Positions 1-8,363 of a stretch of DNA of 64,000 nucleotides are shown piece by piece. How positions within the stretch are numbered: the stretch's first letter is position 1; each line of letters opens with the position of its first letter. The stretch lies in contig NZ_OY781460.1 of the NCBI RefSeq assembly GCF_963676855.1, positions 2,951,501 to 3,015,500 of the forward strand, written 5' to 3'. Both the position numbers and the translations under genes were made by a program. Under the pieces are notes generated by a model. It worked only from the letters and a program-made list of their open reading frames with translations. It was not told the origin of the DNA and did no database searches. The stretch comes from an uncultured Anaeromusa sp. (GTDB taxonomy: Bacteria; Bacillota; Negativicutes; Anaeromusales; Anaeromusaceae).

Positions 1-42
1 CTTGGTTTCCGCTGTGCGGCGCTCCACCGCAGCCGTGCGCAC
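1..42 (-). CDS. hisB: Imidazoleglycerol-phosphate dehydratase, N-terminal fragment
   Basis: Only the first 14 codons are in the window. A GTG at 42-40 overlaps the hisC stop as TAGTG and is preceded by a GGGAG ribosome-binding site inside hisC. The translated start reads VRTAAVERRTAETK, which matches the conserved HisB opening (R-x-A-x-x-x-R-x-T-x-E-T). HisB dehydrates imidazole glycerol phosphate in histidine synthesis, the step before HisC. The identity rests on a very short stretch plus operon position, but both agree. Confidence 0.8.
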   Translation of the reverse strand, partial: MRTAAVERRTAETK

Positions 43-1094
43 TAGCTTCTCTCCCAAAAGGCCCGCATTTCGCGCAGCAACGCATCATTCTCCATAGAGT
101 TGCCTACGCTGATACGAAAGCAGTCTCTTAAATCGCCGCCAAAATTGCGAATACAAATGCGTTTTTCCATTAAATACGCTACCATGTCTTGCGTTTGAGC
201 GCTGCGGCCAAAGATGAAATTCGTCTCCGAAGGATACACTGTCAGGGCTGGAATTTTAGCCAGCTCCACCGCCAAACGCTTGCGTTCCAACACCAAGGTG
301 TCAATCAAAGGCTGAAACTCGTCACGCATTTGCCACACTGTTTCCGCAACCACCAAAGAGATAGCGCTCACATGATAGGGCATCATCAACTTGCTGATCA
401 TCGTCGTAACCTGTGCATCGGCCAGCATGTAGCCCACCCGCGCCGCCGCCAGTCCATAGGCTTTGGAGAAGGTTCTGGCCACAATAAGATGTCTGTATTT
501 CGGCAGCAAATCCACTACAGACTCCCCATAAAATTCCATATACGCTTCATCAGCCACTACCGGACAAGGTGCACCGGCAATAATACGCTCGATTTCCTCG
601 CGCGGCGTCACCGACCCTGTGGGATTATTGGGATTACAAAGCAAAATCAACGCGGCGTTGTTCTCTCTGGCCGCTTGCAAAACTTTGGCCGCATCCAGCT
701 GGTATTGCTCATTGAGAGGAACCGGCACAGCCACGCTGTCCGTGATTTTCGCGTAAATGCCATACATGGAAAAAGAAGGCGTCGGGTAGACAATTCCTCG
801 CCCTGGTCCTCCCAAAGCATGACAGATTGCAGCCAAAATCTCGCTGGAACCGCCGCCTACCTGTACCTCTTCTACCGCTAACCCATACGACTCAGCCAGC
901 ATCTCCCGCAACCCTATTTTCCCCAAATCAGGATAACGATTGAACGCTAAACAAGCCAAACGGTCTTCCACTCGTTCCGCCACCCGAGGCGGCAGATTAA
1001 AAGGGCTTTCGTTAGCATCCAGTTTTACAGCCCAATCGCTTTCTTCCACATTATATACCGGCAGTTCTTCCAAACCGGGACGATACGTCCACAT
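42..1094 (-). CDS. hisC: Histidinol-phosphate aminotransferase
   Basis: A PLP-dependent class I/II aminotransferase of 350 residues that converts imidazole acetol phosphate and glutamate to histidinol phosphate. The N-terminal ANESPFNLPP segment, NPNNPTG near residues 154-160, DEAY near 182 and the Schiff-base lysine in RTFSKAYG (K211) are all present. The ATG at 1094 shares its A with the hisD stop (TGATG), so translation is probably coupled. It sits in the order hisG-hisD-hisC-hisB. Full length; no oddities. Confidence 0.96.
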   Translation of the reverse strand: MWTYRPGLEELPVYNVEESDWAVKLDANESPFNLPPRVAERVEDRLACLAFNRYPDLGKIGLREMLAESYGLAVEEVQVGGGSSEILAAICHALGGPGRGIVYPTPSFSMYGIYAKITDSVAVPVPLNEQYQLDAAKVLQAARENNAALILLCNPNNPTGSVTPREEIERIIAGAPCPVVADEAYMEFYGESVVDLLPKYRHLIVARTFSKAYGLAAARVGYMLADAQVTTMISKLMMPYHVSAISLVVAETVWQMRDEFQPLIDTLVLERKRLAVELAKIPALTVYPSETNFIFGRSAQTQDMVAYLMEKRICIRNFGGDLRDCFRISVGNSMENDALLREMRAFWERS

Positions 1095-2440
1095 CAGTCA
1101 TTCCTCCTCACCTTCACTGCATTCGCATGAGCCTGCAGGCCTTCCGCTTCCGCTAAACGGATAACATCATCCGCCACGGCGGTCAGCGCTTCTTGCGTAT
1201 ACGCAATCAAGCTGGTTTTCTTCATAAACGTCTCTACGTTGAGTACCGAATAGAACCTTGCCGTGCCGCCTGTGGGCAGTACATGGTTGGGGCCGGCGAA
1301 ATAATCTCCCAAAGGTTCCGGTGAGTAGGGACCTAAAAAGATAGCTCCTGCGTGCCGCAATTGCGGCAGAAGGGCAAACGGCTGCGCGGTCAGCACTTCC
1401 AAGTGCTCCGGTGCGGCCACATTGGCCAGTTCCGCCGCTTCCTCTAGAGAGCTCGCCACCAAAATTAGACCGTTTTTTCCCAAAGCCGCCGCCGCCATCT
1501 CGCGCCGCGGCAAAAGCGCCAACTGACGCTCCAGCTCGGTTTCCACCGCTGCCGCCAATTTTTCGCTGTCCGTAAGCAGCACACTCGAAGCCAACACATC
1601 GTGTTCGGCCTGGCTAAGCATATCAGCAGCAATATAATCCGCCCGTGCGCTGTCGTCTGCTAAAATCAAAATCTCGCTGGGCCCAGCTAGCATATCAATA
1701 TCACAATGGCCGTAAACAGCTTTCTTGGCCAAAGTAACAAAAATATTTCCAGGTCCGGTTATTTTGTCCACTTTGGGCACGGTTTCCGTACCAAAGGCCA
1801 GCGCAGCTATGGCTTGGGCGCCACCTACTTTAAATACCCGATGTACTCCCGCTTCGCGCGCCGCCGCCAGCACGCAGGTTGCTAACCGGCCTTGACGGTC
1901 TGGCGGAGCTACCATGATAATTTCCTGCACACCTGCAACCGCCGCTGGAACCGCGTTCATGATAACTGACGAAGGATAGGTGGCCGTACCGCCTGGCACA
2001 TACAAACCGACTCGGTCCAACGGCCGGCTGTTCTGTCCTAGCATGGCCCCATGCTCCCGATAGGTCAGCCAGGATTTAGGCAGCTGTTCACTGTGATAGC
2101 GGCGCACATTGGCCACCGCCCGGCGAATGCTTGTCAACAACGCCTCATCCACCGCTTGACAGGCTTCTTCCCACTCCGCCGCCGTTACTTCCAGCGTATC
2201 CGCCGTCAGCAGCGCCCCGTCGAAGCGCTGCGTATAGTCGCAAAGAGCTTCATTTTTGCGATAACGCACATCATCTACAATCCGCTGTACAACCTGCACA
2301 GCGGATAATTCCTCACCGAAGGATTCTTTAATGCGCGCCTTGGCTTTTTCTCCCAACTCCACTTCATCAAACGCAGGTTTGCGCAACAGCGCTTCACAGC
2401 CTTCACGACCTAAATCGCTAGCCTTTTTTCTGCGAATCAT
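1094..2440 (-). CDS. hisD: Histidinol dehydrogenase
   Basis: A zinc- and NAD-dependent enzyme that oxidises histidinol to histidine in two steps, the last of the pathway. The 448-residue protein carries the GPGN motif (229-232), LAGPSEIL (251-258), the zinc-ligand segment SQAEHD (276-281) and the catalytic PEHLEV (Glu345, His346). Its ATG overlaps the hisG stop by one base (TAATG) and its stop overlaps hisC, so it is the middle of a tightly coupled operon. Confidence 0.97.
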   Translation of the reverse strand: MIRRKKASDLGREGCEALLRKPAFDEVELGEKAKARIKESFGEELSAVQVVQRIVDDVRYRKNEALCDYTQRFDGALLTADTLEVTAAEWEEACQAVDEALLTSIRRAVANVRRYHSEQLPKSWLTYREHGAMLGQNSRPLDRVGLYVPGGTATYPSSVIMNAVPAAVAGVQEIIMVAPPDRQGRLATCVLAAAREAGVHRVFKVGGAQAIAALAFGTETVPKVDKITGPGNIFVTLAKKAVYGHCDIDMLAGPSEILILADDSARADYIAADMLSQAEHDVLASSVLLTDSEKLAAAVETELERQLALLPRREMAAAALGKNGLILVASSLEEAAELANVAAPEHLEVLTAQPFALLPQLRHAGAIFLGPYSPEPLGDYFAGPNHVLPTGGTARFYSVLNVETFMKKTSLIAYTQEALTAVADDVIRLAEAEGLQAHANAVKVRRND

Positions 2441-3102
2441 TACTTCCCCTCCTCCTGCAGTAAGGCACGGAGGCCTTCCACCATAGCTTGGATACGGTCA
2501 AACTTCATTTTAAAGCTTACACGGTTGGCTATAAACCGAGCTGTCGCTTCTTCAATTGGCGCGATTTCATCCAGCTGATTTTCCTTCAAAGTTGTGCCAG
2601 TTTCTACGATATCCACAATCAGCTCCGCCAACCCCACCATAGGCGCCAATTCAATAGAGCCGTTAAGCTTAATAATCTCCACCTGGATTCCCTGCTGATA
2701 GAAAAAGCGTTCTGCCACTTTGGGATATTTTGTAGCGACCCTCATGTGCGCATAGTCACTCAGTTTCTCCCGCTTCATGGCCCGTGGCACTGCCACCATC
2801 AAACGGCAGCGACCAAAGCCAAGATCTAGTAGTTCGTAGACATCCCGCTCTTCTTCCAGCAATACGTCTTTGCCAATAATGCCCACATCCGCCGCTCCAT
2901 ATTCTACATAGGTCGGCAAATCAGCAGTCTTAGTAATAATAAAGCGCACTTTCTTTTCTTCGTTTGTCAATACCAATTTGCGCGATTTCTCGCTAAGATC
3001 ATCGGCCGTATAGCCAATGCGTCCCAACAATTCCGCCGCTTTGGCAAATAATTTCCCTTTAGGCAAAGCTACCGTCAGGTAATTCATATCACTCGAAGTC
3101 AT
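2440..3102 (-). CDS. hisG: ATP phosphoribosyltransferase, short catalytic subunit
   Basis: First enzyme of histidine synthesis, joining ATP and PRPP. At 220 residues it is the short form lacking the C-terminal regulatory ACT-like domain, so it needs HisZ (found at 4755-5942) for activity and feedback control. The PRPP-binding segment around VDIVETGTTLKEN is intact. The start at 3102 is chosen for its AAGAGG ribosome-binding site; the ATG six codons later has none. It is the first gene of the operon, behind the palindrome-bearing promoter at 3156-3184. Confidence 0.96.
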   Translation of the reverse strand: MTSSDMNYLTVALPKGKLFAKAAELLGRIGYTADDLSEKSRKLVLTNEEKKVRFIITKTADLPTYVEYGAADVGIIGKDVLLEEERDVYELLDLGFGRCRLMVAVPRAMKREKLSDYAHMRVATKYPKVAERFFYQQGIQVEIIKLNGSIELAPMVGLAELIVDIVETGTTLKENQLDEIAPIEEATARFIANRVSFKMKFDRIQAMVEGLRALLQEEGK

Positions 3103-3140
3103 TGCGCCGCCTCTTTCTCGTTAATTCTTTATCTAGTTAA

Positions 3141-3166
3141 AGTGTTAATACGTAGATATTAACACT
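3141..3166. promoter_or_regulatory. Perfect palindrome, candidate his operator
   Basis: AGTGTTAATA (3141-3150) and TATTAACACT (3157-3166) form a perfect 10-bp inverted repeat around a 6-bp spacer. It overlaps the -10 box of the hisG promoter, which is where a repressor would block transcription. The TrpR-like YerC protein encoded at 5929-6264, next to hisZ, is the obvious local candidate for binding it, but that link is inference. Confidence 0.65.
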
Positions 3167-3184
3167 TGTAAAAAGATTCGTCAA
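3156..3184 (-). promoter_or_regulatory. Promoter of hisGDCB
   Basis: On the minus strand a TTGACG -35 box (3184-3179) is separated by exactly 17 bases from a TAATAT -10 box (3161-3156). This is a good sigma-A match about 55 bases before the hisG start. Confidence 0.7.
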
Positions 3185-3262
3185 GCTGTGTAGGATTTTG
3201 CCAAAGAATGTCGAATAAGAAAAACTATTCGCGTTATTTAATGTTTACAGGAGGGTTTTTCT

Positions 3263-4213
3263 ATGCCCGCATTTCATATTGTCGTTCTCAACAAGCTAAA
3301 GCAAGAACATCGGGATATGATCGAAGCCGCCGCACCAGGCAGCACTATTGTTTCCTGCGACCTGGAAGAAGCCGGAGTTCATATGGACAAGGCCGATATT
3401 CTTCTAGCGTGGGGCTTCAATGACATTCGCCCGCTGTTTTTGTCAGCTTCCCGTCTGCGTTGGGTTCATTCTCTCAGCGCTGGTGTGGAAAAACTAACCT
3501 TCGCCGAAATGCGACGCAGCCAATGCCTGCTTACCAACTCGCGCGGCATTCACGGCATTCCCGTTTCCGAGCACGTTCTTTCTATGATGCTTTCTTTCTC
3601 CCGCAATCTGCCGGGTTGCGCCAAAAACCAGGCGGCGCATCTTTGGAAGCGAGTATCCTGCGACGAAGTGCACGATAAAACCATCGGCATCTTGGGACTG
3701 GGCAGCATTGGCCGAGAAATTGCAAAAAAAGCCAAAGCGTTTAGCATGAACGTTCTCGCCCTGAAGAGGGAAGAAACATCTGAGCTTTTCGTCGACCAGC
3801 TTTACAAGCCCCATGAGTTGATGGAAATGCTGCCGCAATGTGATTTCGTCGTCGTCTCTTTGCCTTTGACGGAAGAAACCAAGGGCCTGCTGACGTTGGA
3901 ACAGTTCCGCGCCATGAAGCCCTCCTCTTATTTTATCAACATCGCACGCGGCGAAGTCCTTGTAGAAGCCGATTTAATTACCGCTCTGCAAGAAGGCTGT
4001 ATCCGCGGTGCAGGCCTGGATGTCTTCGCCCAAGAACCGCTGCAGACCGACTCGCCTCTTTGGGACATGCCCAACGTCATTTTGACACCCCATATGGCAG
4101 CATTATCTCCTTACTATTTGGACCGAGCCATCAAATTATTTGCCGACAATCTTACTCGACTCATCCACGACCGGGAAATGTTCAACATTGTCGACAAAAC
4201 AAGAGGCTACTAA
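3263..4213 (+). CDS. D-2-hydroxyacid dehydrogenase (NAD-binding)
   Basis: A 316-residue member of the D-isomer 2-hydroxyacid dehydrogenase family, which reduces 2-oxoacids or oxidises D-2-hydroxyacids. The Rossmann motif GLGSIG is at 145-150 and the catalytic triad is visible as Arg229 (NIARGE), Glu258 (AQEPL) and His277 (TPHMA). An ACAGGAGGG ribosome-binding site precedes the ATG. It is divergent from hisG and shares its 160-bp upstream region. It lacks the C-terminal ACT domain of PGDH-type SerA, and the substrate cannot be read from sequence. Confidence 0.88.
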   Translation: MPAFHIVVLNKLKQEHRDMIEAAAPGSTIVSCDLEEAGVHMDKADILLAWGFNDIRPLFLSASRLRWVHSLSAGVEKLTFAEMRRSQCLLTNSRGIHGIPVSEHVLSMMLSFSRNLPGCAKNQAAHLWKRVSCDEVHDKTIGILGLGSIGREIAKKAKAFSMNVLALKREETSELFVDQLYKPHELMEMLPQCDFVVVSLPLTEETKGLLTLEQFRAMKPSSYFINIARGEVLVEADLITALQEGCIRGAGLDVFAQEPLQTDSPLWDMPNVILTPHMAALSPYYLDRAIKLFADNLTRLIHDREMFNIVDKTRGY

Positions 4214-4220
4214 CGGTTAT

Positions 4221-4748
4221 TCAATTTAAATCGTCAGCTTGTCGCAACAAGGTCAGCTCCGGAGGCTCTCCTGCTTCCGGAGCTTTATGATGCCGTTTTA
4301 CCGCCTCTACCAACGCCGCCTCGCACCCTGCTGCCCTGAGTAGACGGGCGCTGCGTTCCGGATGGTGAAAATAGACATGAATGGCGTGTCGCACGTTGCG
4401 AACCCTGCCCCCCCTGCCTTCACGGCCCCATTTGCGCGCTTTCGGAGCCAGTCGATGAAGCAGCACCATGGCAATTTTATCCTTGGTGCTGACATCGCCT
4501 TTTTTTTTGCCCACATCATGAAGCAGTGCTAAACGAATGAGAAAGCGCACTTCCACGTCAGTCCGATTCCCCGCAAGTTTTCTCGCGCTGCGAACCACCC
4601 CCAGACAATGGTACTGATCCGGCAAGTTCATAGCCCAAAACAGATTCTGTTCCGCCTCATTCAAATAGGCTTGCACCAAATCTCGATCTTCGTCGGTTAT
4701 GACGGCATGAAGCGCTGCCCATACCTGACGTACACGCTGCTGCCACAT
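4221..4748 (-). CDS. HD-domain phosphohydrolase-like protein
   Basis: 175 residues with an HD-superfamily pattern: a His near residue 47, the LLHDVGKK metal-binding His-Asp in the middle, and later histidines in YFHHPERSARLL and VKRHHKAPE. Such proteins are metal-dependent phosphohydrolases, often acting on nucleotides; the substrate here is unknown. The ATG follows an AGGAG site and the gene starts only 6 bases after hisZ, so it is probably co-transcribed with yerC and hisZ. It converges on the dehydrogenase gene. Confidence 0.8.
   Translation of the reverse strand: MWQQRVRQVWAALHAVITDEDRDLVQAYLNEAEQNLFWAMNLPDQYHCLGVVRSARKLAGNRTDVEVRFLIRLALLHDVGKKKGDVSTKDKIAMVLLHRLAPKARKWGREGRGGRVRNVRHAIHVYFHHPERSARLLRAAGCEAALVEAVKRHHKAPEAGEPPELTLLRQADDLN
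4255..4287 (+). terminator. Possible terminator of the dehydrogenase gene
   Basis: AGCTCCGGA and TCCGGAGCT form a perfect 9-bp stem followed by TTTAT on the plus strand, 40 bases after the dehydrogenase stop. It lies inside the 3' end of the convergent HD gene, and the T run is short. Confidence 0.4.
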
Positions 4749-4754
4749 ATCACA

Positions 4755-5942
4755 TCAGTCTCCTGTATAGTATTCAAGGCGCCCGCAGCAACGGCTCTCG
4801 CAACGCTGTTTCGCCTCCGTCCGATTTTCTTCCTGAGCTGCCAACTCTACCCGCAGTCCTTCCTGACGCAAAACAGTCGCCCGTTGAATAGCTTGACAGA
4901 CCCCGTCCTTTTCCCAGGAAATATATACATCGCTTTTCGCTGCGCACACTTCCATCTTTTGGCGTTGCCGTGCCAAGAGCACCCGTTCAATTCCCAGCGC
5001 AAAACCGGTTGCCGGACAGGATTCCCCATACGCTCCCGCCAATTGGTCATATCGCCCGCCACCAAGTACAGGAAAACCCAGCCCCGGCGTATAGGCTTCA
5101 AAGACCATCCCTGTATAATAGGAAAAATTCCGAAAAACTCCCAAATCAAAAACCACATGCTCCGCTACTCCATAATGCTCTAACAAAGCGTAAATTTGCG
5201 CTAAATTATCAAGTGCTCGGCGACTGACGTCGTTATTCACTAAACCGCGAACTTCTTCAAGCAATTCTAGTTTGCCATGCAACAAAGGAATGCGGCGTAA
5301 AAGTTGCTGCGCGCTTGCGGGAATACCGCTGTCTATGAGCAATTTTTCTAAGCCAACTAAGTCCCTGCTTGTTAAGGCTTGACGAATTTCACGGCTCCGC
5401 TCTCCCTCTAGGCCGGCTTCGGCTAAAAGACCGTTGATAAAATCCACTTGTCCCAAGCTGATTTGAAAAGAAACCAGTCCCGCATCCAACAGACTTTCCA
5501 CCGCCAAAGCCACTACCTCAGCATCTGCCGTAGCGCCTGCTTCCCCTAAAAGTTCAACTCCTGCTTGGTAAAATTCGCACTGCCGACCAGCTTGCGCTTC
5601 TTCATAGCGAAATACGTTCGCTAAATAGCACAGCCGTAAAGGCGCCGCTTGATCCTTCAGGCGGGTAGCCGCCACTCTGGCAATGGGAGTGGTCATGTCC
5701 GGCCGCAAGGCTAAAAGACGATTATGGCGATCGAAAAACTTATATAAATGCGCCTCAATTCCTTCACTGCCTGCCTGCAATGTTTCCATATACTCCATTG
5801 TAGGCGTGATGATTTCCTCATACCCCCAGCGAGCAAATAAGCGAATGAGACTTTCCTCAACTTGCCGCTTCTGCCCCACTTCGCCCGGCAGGAAATCACG
5901 CATACCGTAGGGAATTTTAGGAACAAACTCATTCTTTCTCAT
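4755..5942 (-). CDS. hisZ: ATP phosphoribosyltransferase regulatory subunit
   Basis: A HisRS paralogue that has lost tRNA charging and forms a hetero-octamer with short HisG, giving it activity and histidine feedback. The protein (395 residues from this start) opens MRKNEFVPKIPYGMRDFLPG and carries class II motif 2 (ALRPDMTTPIAR). A longer reading to 5972 exists, but the ATG at 5942 has an AAGGAG site and is preferred; it overlaps the yerC stop by 14 bases. The histidyl-tRNA anticodon-binding domain is absent, as expected for HisZ. Confidence 0.93.
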   Translation of the reverse strand: MRKNEFVPKIPYGMRDFLPGEVGQKRQVEESLIRLFARWGYEEIITPTMEYMETLQAGSEGIEAHLYKFFDRHNRLLALRPDMTTPIARVAATRLKDQAAPLRLCYLANVFRYEEAQAGRQCEFYQAGVELLGEAGATADAEVVALAVESLLDAGLVSFQISLGQVDFINGLLAEAGLEGERSREIRQALTSRDLVGLEKLLIDSGIPASAQQLLRRIPLLHGKLELLEEVRGLVNNDVSRRALDNLAQIYALLEHYGVAEHVVFDLGVFRNFSYYTGMVFEAYTPGLGFPVLGGGRYDQLAGAYGESCPATGFALGIERVLLARQRQKMEVCAAKSDVYISWEKDGVCQAIQRATVLRQEGLRVELAAQEENRTEAKQRCESRCCGRLEYYTGD

Positions 5943-6264
5943 GTATATCTTCGTCTCCTTGCTCCGCCTCATTTTTTGCTTCCATGCGTTCTAAGATCAG
6001 CTTATAACCGTCAGCACCGTAATGCAGACAGCGCTTAACGCGGCTGATCGTAGCGGTGCTGGCTCCAGTACGTTCTACAATTTCGTCATACGTATGCTTT
6101 TTACGCAGCATCCGAGCTACTTCCAACCTTTGCGCCAGTGCTTTAAGCTCGCTGATTGTACAAATGTCTTCAAAGAGTTGATAACATTCTTCCACTGTTT
6201 CCAACTGTAACACCGCTTCACATAAATGGTCGGTAAGAACATCCTTCAACTTCGGATTTACCAT
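5929..6264 (-). CDS. yerC: TrpR-related YerC/YecD family regulator
   Basis: A 111-residue helix-turn-helix protein of the TrpR superfamily. The recognition helix region is DEIVERTGASTATISRVKRCL, preceded by the LAQRLEVARML helix. An AAAGGGG site precedes the ATG. It is translationally linked to hisZ. YerC-type proteins are reported or predicted regulators of histidine genes in some Firmicutes; I rely on memory for that. The palindrome at 3141-3166 is a natural target to test. Confidence 0.88.
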   Translation of the reverse strand: MVNPKLKDVLTDHLCEAVLQLETVEECYQLFEDICTISELKALAQRLEVARMLRKKHTYDEIVERTGASTATISRVKRCLHYGADGYKLILERMEAKNEAEQGDEDIHEKE

Positions 6265-6373
6265 TAGACTACCCCTTTCATCAACACATGAACATCTTAT
6301 ACTTATTCTCTCTTTCCCTTCAAAGTCCTCCCTTCATCTCTTTCCTTCTTTAGTTCGTGAAATTTTTTTCTTC

Positions 6374-6402
6374 TTGACAGTCGTCTAGGTGCGTGCTAAA
6401 GT
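6374..6402 (+). promoter_or_regulatory. Promoter of the met operon
   Basis: TTGACA (6374-6379), a 17-base spacer, then TAAAGT (6397-6402). This places the start of transcription about 60 bases before the SAM aptamer. Confidence 0.7.
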
Positions 6403-6467
6403 TATTCTCACGTAATCAATTGCATCCGTAAGCACTTGATTTTTAGCAACTAATAATTTCATATTTT

Positions 6468-6618
6468 TTCATCAAGAGCTGGCAGAGGGACGGGCCCGAT
6501 GAAGCCGCGGCAACCATCACACAGGTGAACGGTGCCAATTCCTGCAGGATACGCCTGGCAGATGAAGAACTGAGTTGTACTCATGACGTCTCTTCGCTTG
6601 CCACGAAGAGATTTTTTT
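6468..6618 (+). promoter_or_regulatory. SAM-I (S-box) riboswitch with terminator
   Basis: The aptamer (6468-6566) shows the S-box hallmarks in order: P1 closed by TTCATC and GATGAA, AGAGGGA, GGCCCGATGAAGCC, GGCAACC, GGTGCCAATTCCTGCAG. An intrinsic terminator follows at 6589-6618 (TCTCTTCG / CGAAGAGA with seven T). With SAM bound the terminator should form, lowering metNIQ expression. Only 35 bases separate the T run from the metN ATG. Confidence 0.97.
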
Positions 6619-6653
6619 GTATTTACATGCATATTGCAGAGAGGGGATTCACC

Positions 6654-7718
6654 ATGATTCAGCTAGAAAACATTGAAAAGACCTATCCCGCTTCCGGCGG
6701 CTCCGAAGCCGTTCACGCCTTGCGGGGCATCAGCCTCACCATTGAAGAGGGAGAGATTTTTGGAGTCATCGGCAAAAGCGGTGCTGGCAAGAGCACGCTC
6801 ATTCGCTGCATCAATCTTCTGGAACAGCCCACTGCTGGCAAGGTTACCGTTAACGGTCAAGAGCTGACTTCCTTTAATGAACATCGGCTGCGGGAAGCGC
6901 GCAAAAAAATCGGCATGATTTTTCAACATTTTAATCTACTTTCCTCCCGCACGGTATTTGAAAATGTAGCCTTCCCTTTAGAATTGGCTGGAGTCAGCAA
7001 AAAAGAAATTGAACAAAAAGTCAGCCGCCTCTTGGAGCTAGTTGAGTTATCCGATAAACGCGATCAATATCCAGCCCAGCTTTCCGGCGGACAAAAACAG
7101 CGCGTAGGCATTGCCCGCGCGCTAGCCAATCAACCAACGGTGCTGCTTTGCGATGAAGCCACCTCCGCCCTAGACCCGCAGACCACTAAAGCCATTTTGG
7201 AGCTGCTGAAAAACATTAATAAACAACTCGGATTGACCATTGTGCTTATCACTCATGAAATGCAGGTCATTAAAGAAATTTGCGACCGCGTCGCCGTCAT
7301 TGAAAACGGCGTTATCAGCGAAGAAGGGCCGGTCTTAGACGTATTCACCCAGCCCAAAACCGATACGACACGAGAATTCATCCGCACCATCATTAATCAT
7401 GATTTGCCTGAAATTTTTGCAGACGTAGCCTTCTCTCCCACGCCCTTACCCGAAGGCAATCTGGTACTGCGCTTGTCCTTTTTGGGACAGTCCGCCGAAG
7501 AGCCTGTCATCGCTACATTGATTCGCCAGTATCAGGTCACACCGAATATTCTCTACGGCAACATCGACCACATCCAAAGCACGCCGTATGGCACGCTGAT
7601 TTTGGAGCTATCAGGCTCTCAAACAGATCTGGATGACGCTTTAGCTTATTTGAAACAACGCAATCTTGGAATTGAGGTGATCGGCTATGTCGCAAGACAT
7701 GCTTCTCTTGCTGGTTAA
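6654..7718 (+). CDS. metN: Methionine ABC transporter ATPase
   Basis: 354-residue ATPase of the MetNIQ methionine importer. It has Walker A GKSGAGKST (about 40-48), signature LSGGQKQR, Walker B LLCDEATSALD and the H-loop THEMQ, followed by the C-terminal NIL domain that senses methionine and inhibits transport. A longer frame runs back into the riboswitch, but the ATG at 6654 has the AGAGGGG site. It overlaps metI by 32 bases. Confidence 0.97.
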   Translation: MIQLENIEKTYPASGGSEAVHALRGISLTIEEGEIFGVIGKSGAGKSTLIRCINLLEQPTAGKVTVNGQELTSFNEHRLREARKKIGMIFQHFNLLSSRTVFENVAFPLELAGVSKKEIEQKVSRLLELVELSDKRDQYPAQLSGGQKQRVGIARALANQPTVLLCDEATSALDPQTTKAILELLKNINKQLGLTIVLITHEMQVIKEICDRVAVIENGVISEEGPVLDVFTQPKTDTTREFIRTIINHDLPEIFADVAFSPTPLPEGNLVLRLSFLGQSAEEPVIATLIRQYQVTPNILYGNIDHIQSTPYGTLILELSGSQTDLDDALAYLKQRNLGIEVIGYVARHASLAG

Positions 7719-8340
7719 GTCTTTAGGCGAGACCACGTATATGGTAGCTTTTTCCTCCTTCGTTGCCGCTCTTTTCGGCATTCCCTTGGGTGTCATCTTA
7801 GTTACAACCGACAAAGGGCATATCTTGGAAAATTTAGCTCTTTATCGCATTTTAGGAGCTATTGTTAATGCCTGCCGCTCGGTTCCTTTTATTATTTTGA
7901 TGGTAGCCATCATTCCCATAACCCGCATGATCGCGGGAACTTCCATCGGCACTGACGCTGCGGTGGTTCCTTTAAGCTTGGCCGCCATTCCATTTCTGGC
8001 GCGCATTGTAGAAACCGCCATTAAAGAAGTAGACTACGGCCTGGTGGAAGCCGCTCAGGCCATGGGCGCCTCGCCCTTAGCCATCATTACTCGGGTGCTT
8101 TTACCGGAATCCATGCCTTCTATTATTTCTGGTTTAACCTTAATGGTCATCAGCCTTGTCGGTTATTCCGCCATGGCCGGCGCCATCGGCGGCGGCGGCT
8201 TAGGCGATTTAGCCATTCGTTACGGCTATCAGCGCTTTCGCGGTGATGTGATGTTGGCAACGGTTGTCGTCTTGGTCGCACAGGTACAGATCATCCAATC
8301 TTGCGGCGATCTGATTGCAGCCAAACTCAATAAAAAATAA
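7687..8340 (+). CDS. metI: Methionine ABC transporter permease
   Basis: 217-residue inner-membrane permease with about five hydrophobic helices and the EAA-type coupling loop (VEAAQAMGASPLAIITRVLLPE). It forms the methionine channel with MetN. The start, with a GAGGTGA site, lies inside the end of metN, so the two are translationally coupled. Confidence 0.96.
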   Translation: MSQDMLLLLVKSLGETTYMVAFSSFVAALFGIPLGVILVTTDKGHILENLALYRILGAIVNACRSVPFIILMVAIIPITRMIAGTSIGTDAAVVPLSLAAIPFLARIVETAIKEVDYGLVEAAQAMGASPLAIITRVLLPESMPSIISGLTLMVISLVGYSAMAGAIGGGGLGDLAIRYGYQRFRGDVMLATVVVLVAQVQIIQSCGDLIAAKLNKK

Positions 8341-8363
8341 ACAAATTCAAGGAGGTAATTTCT

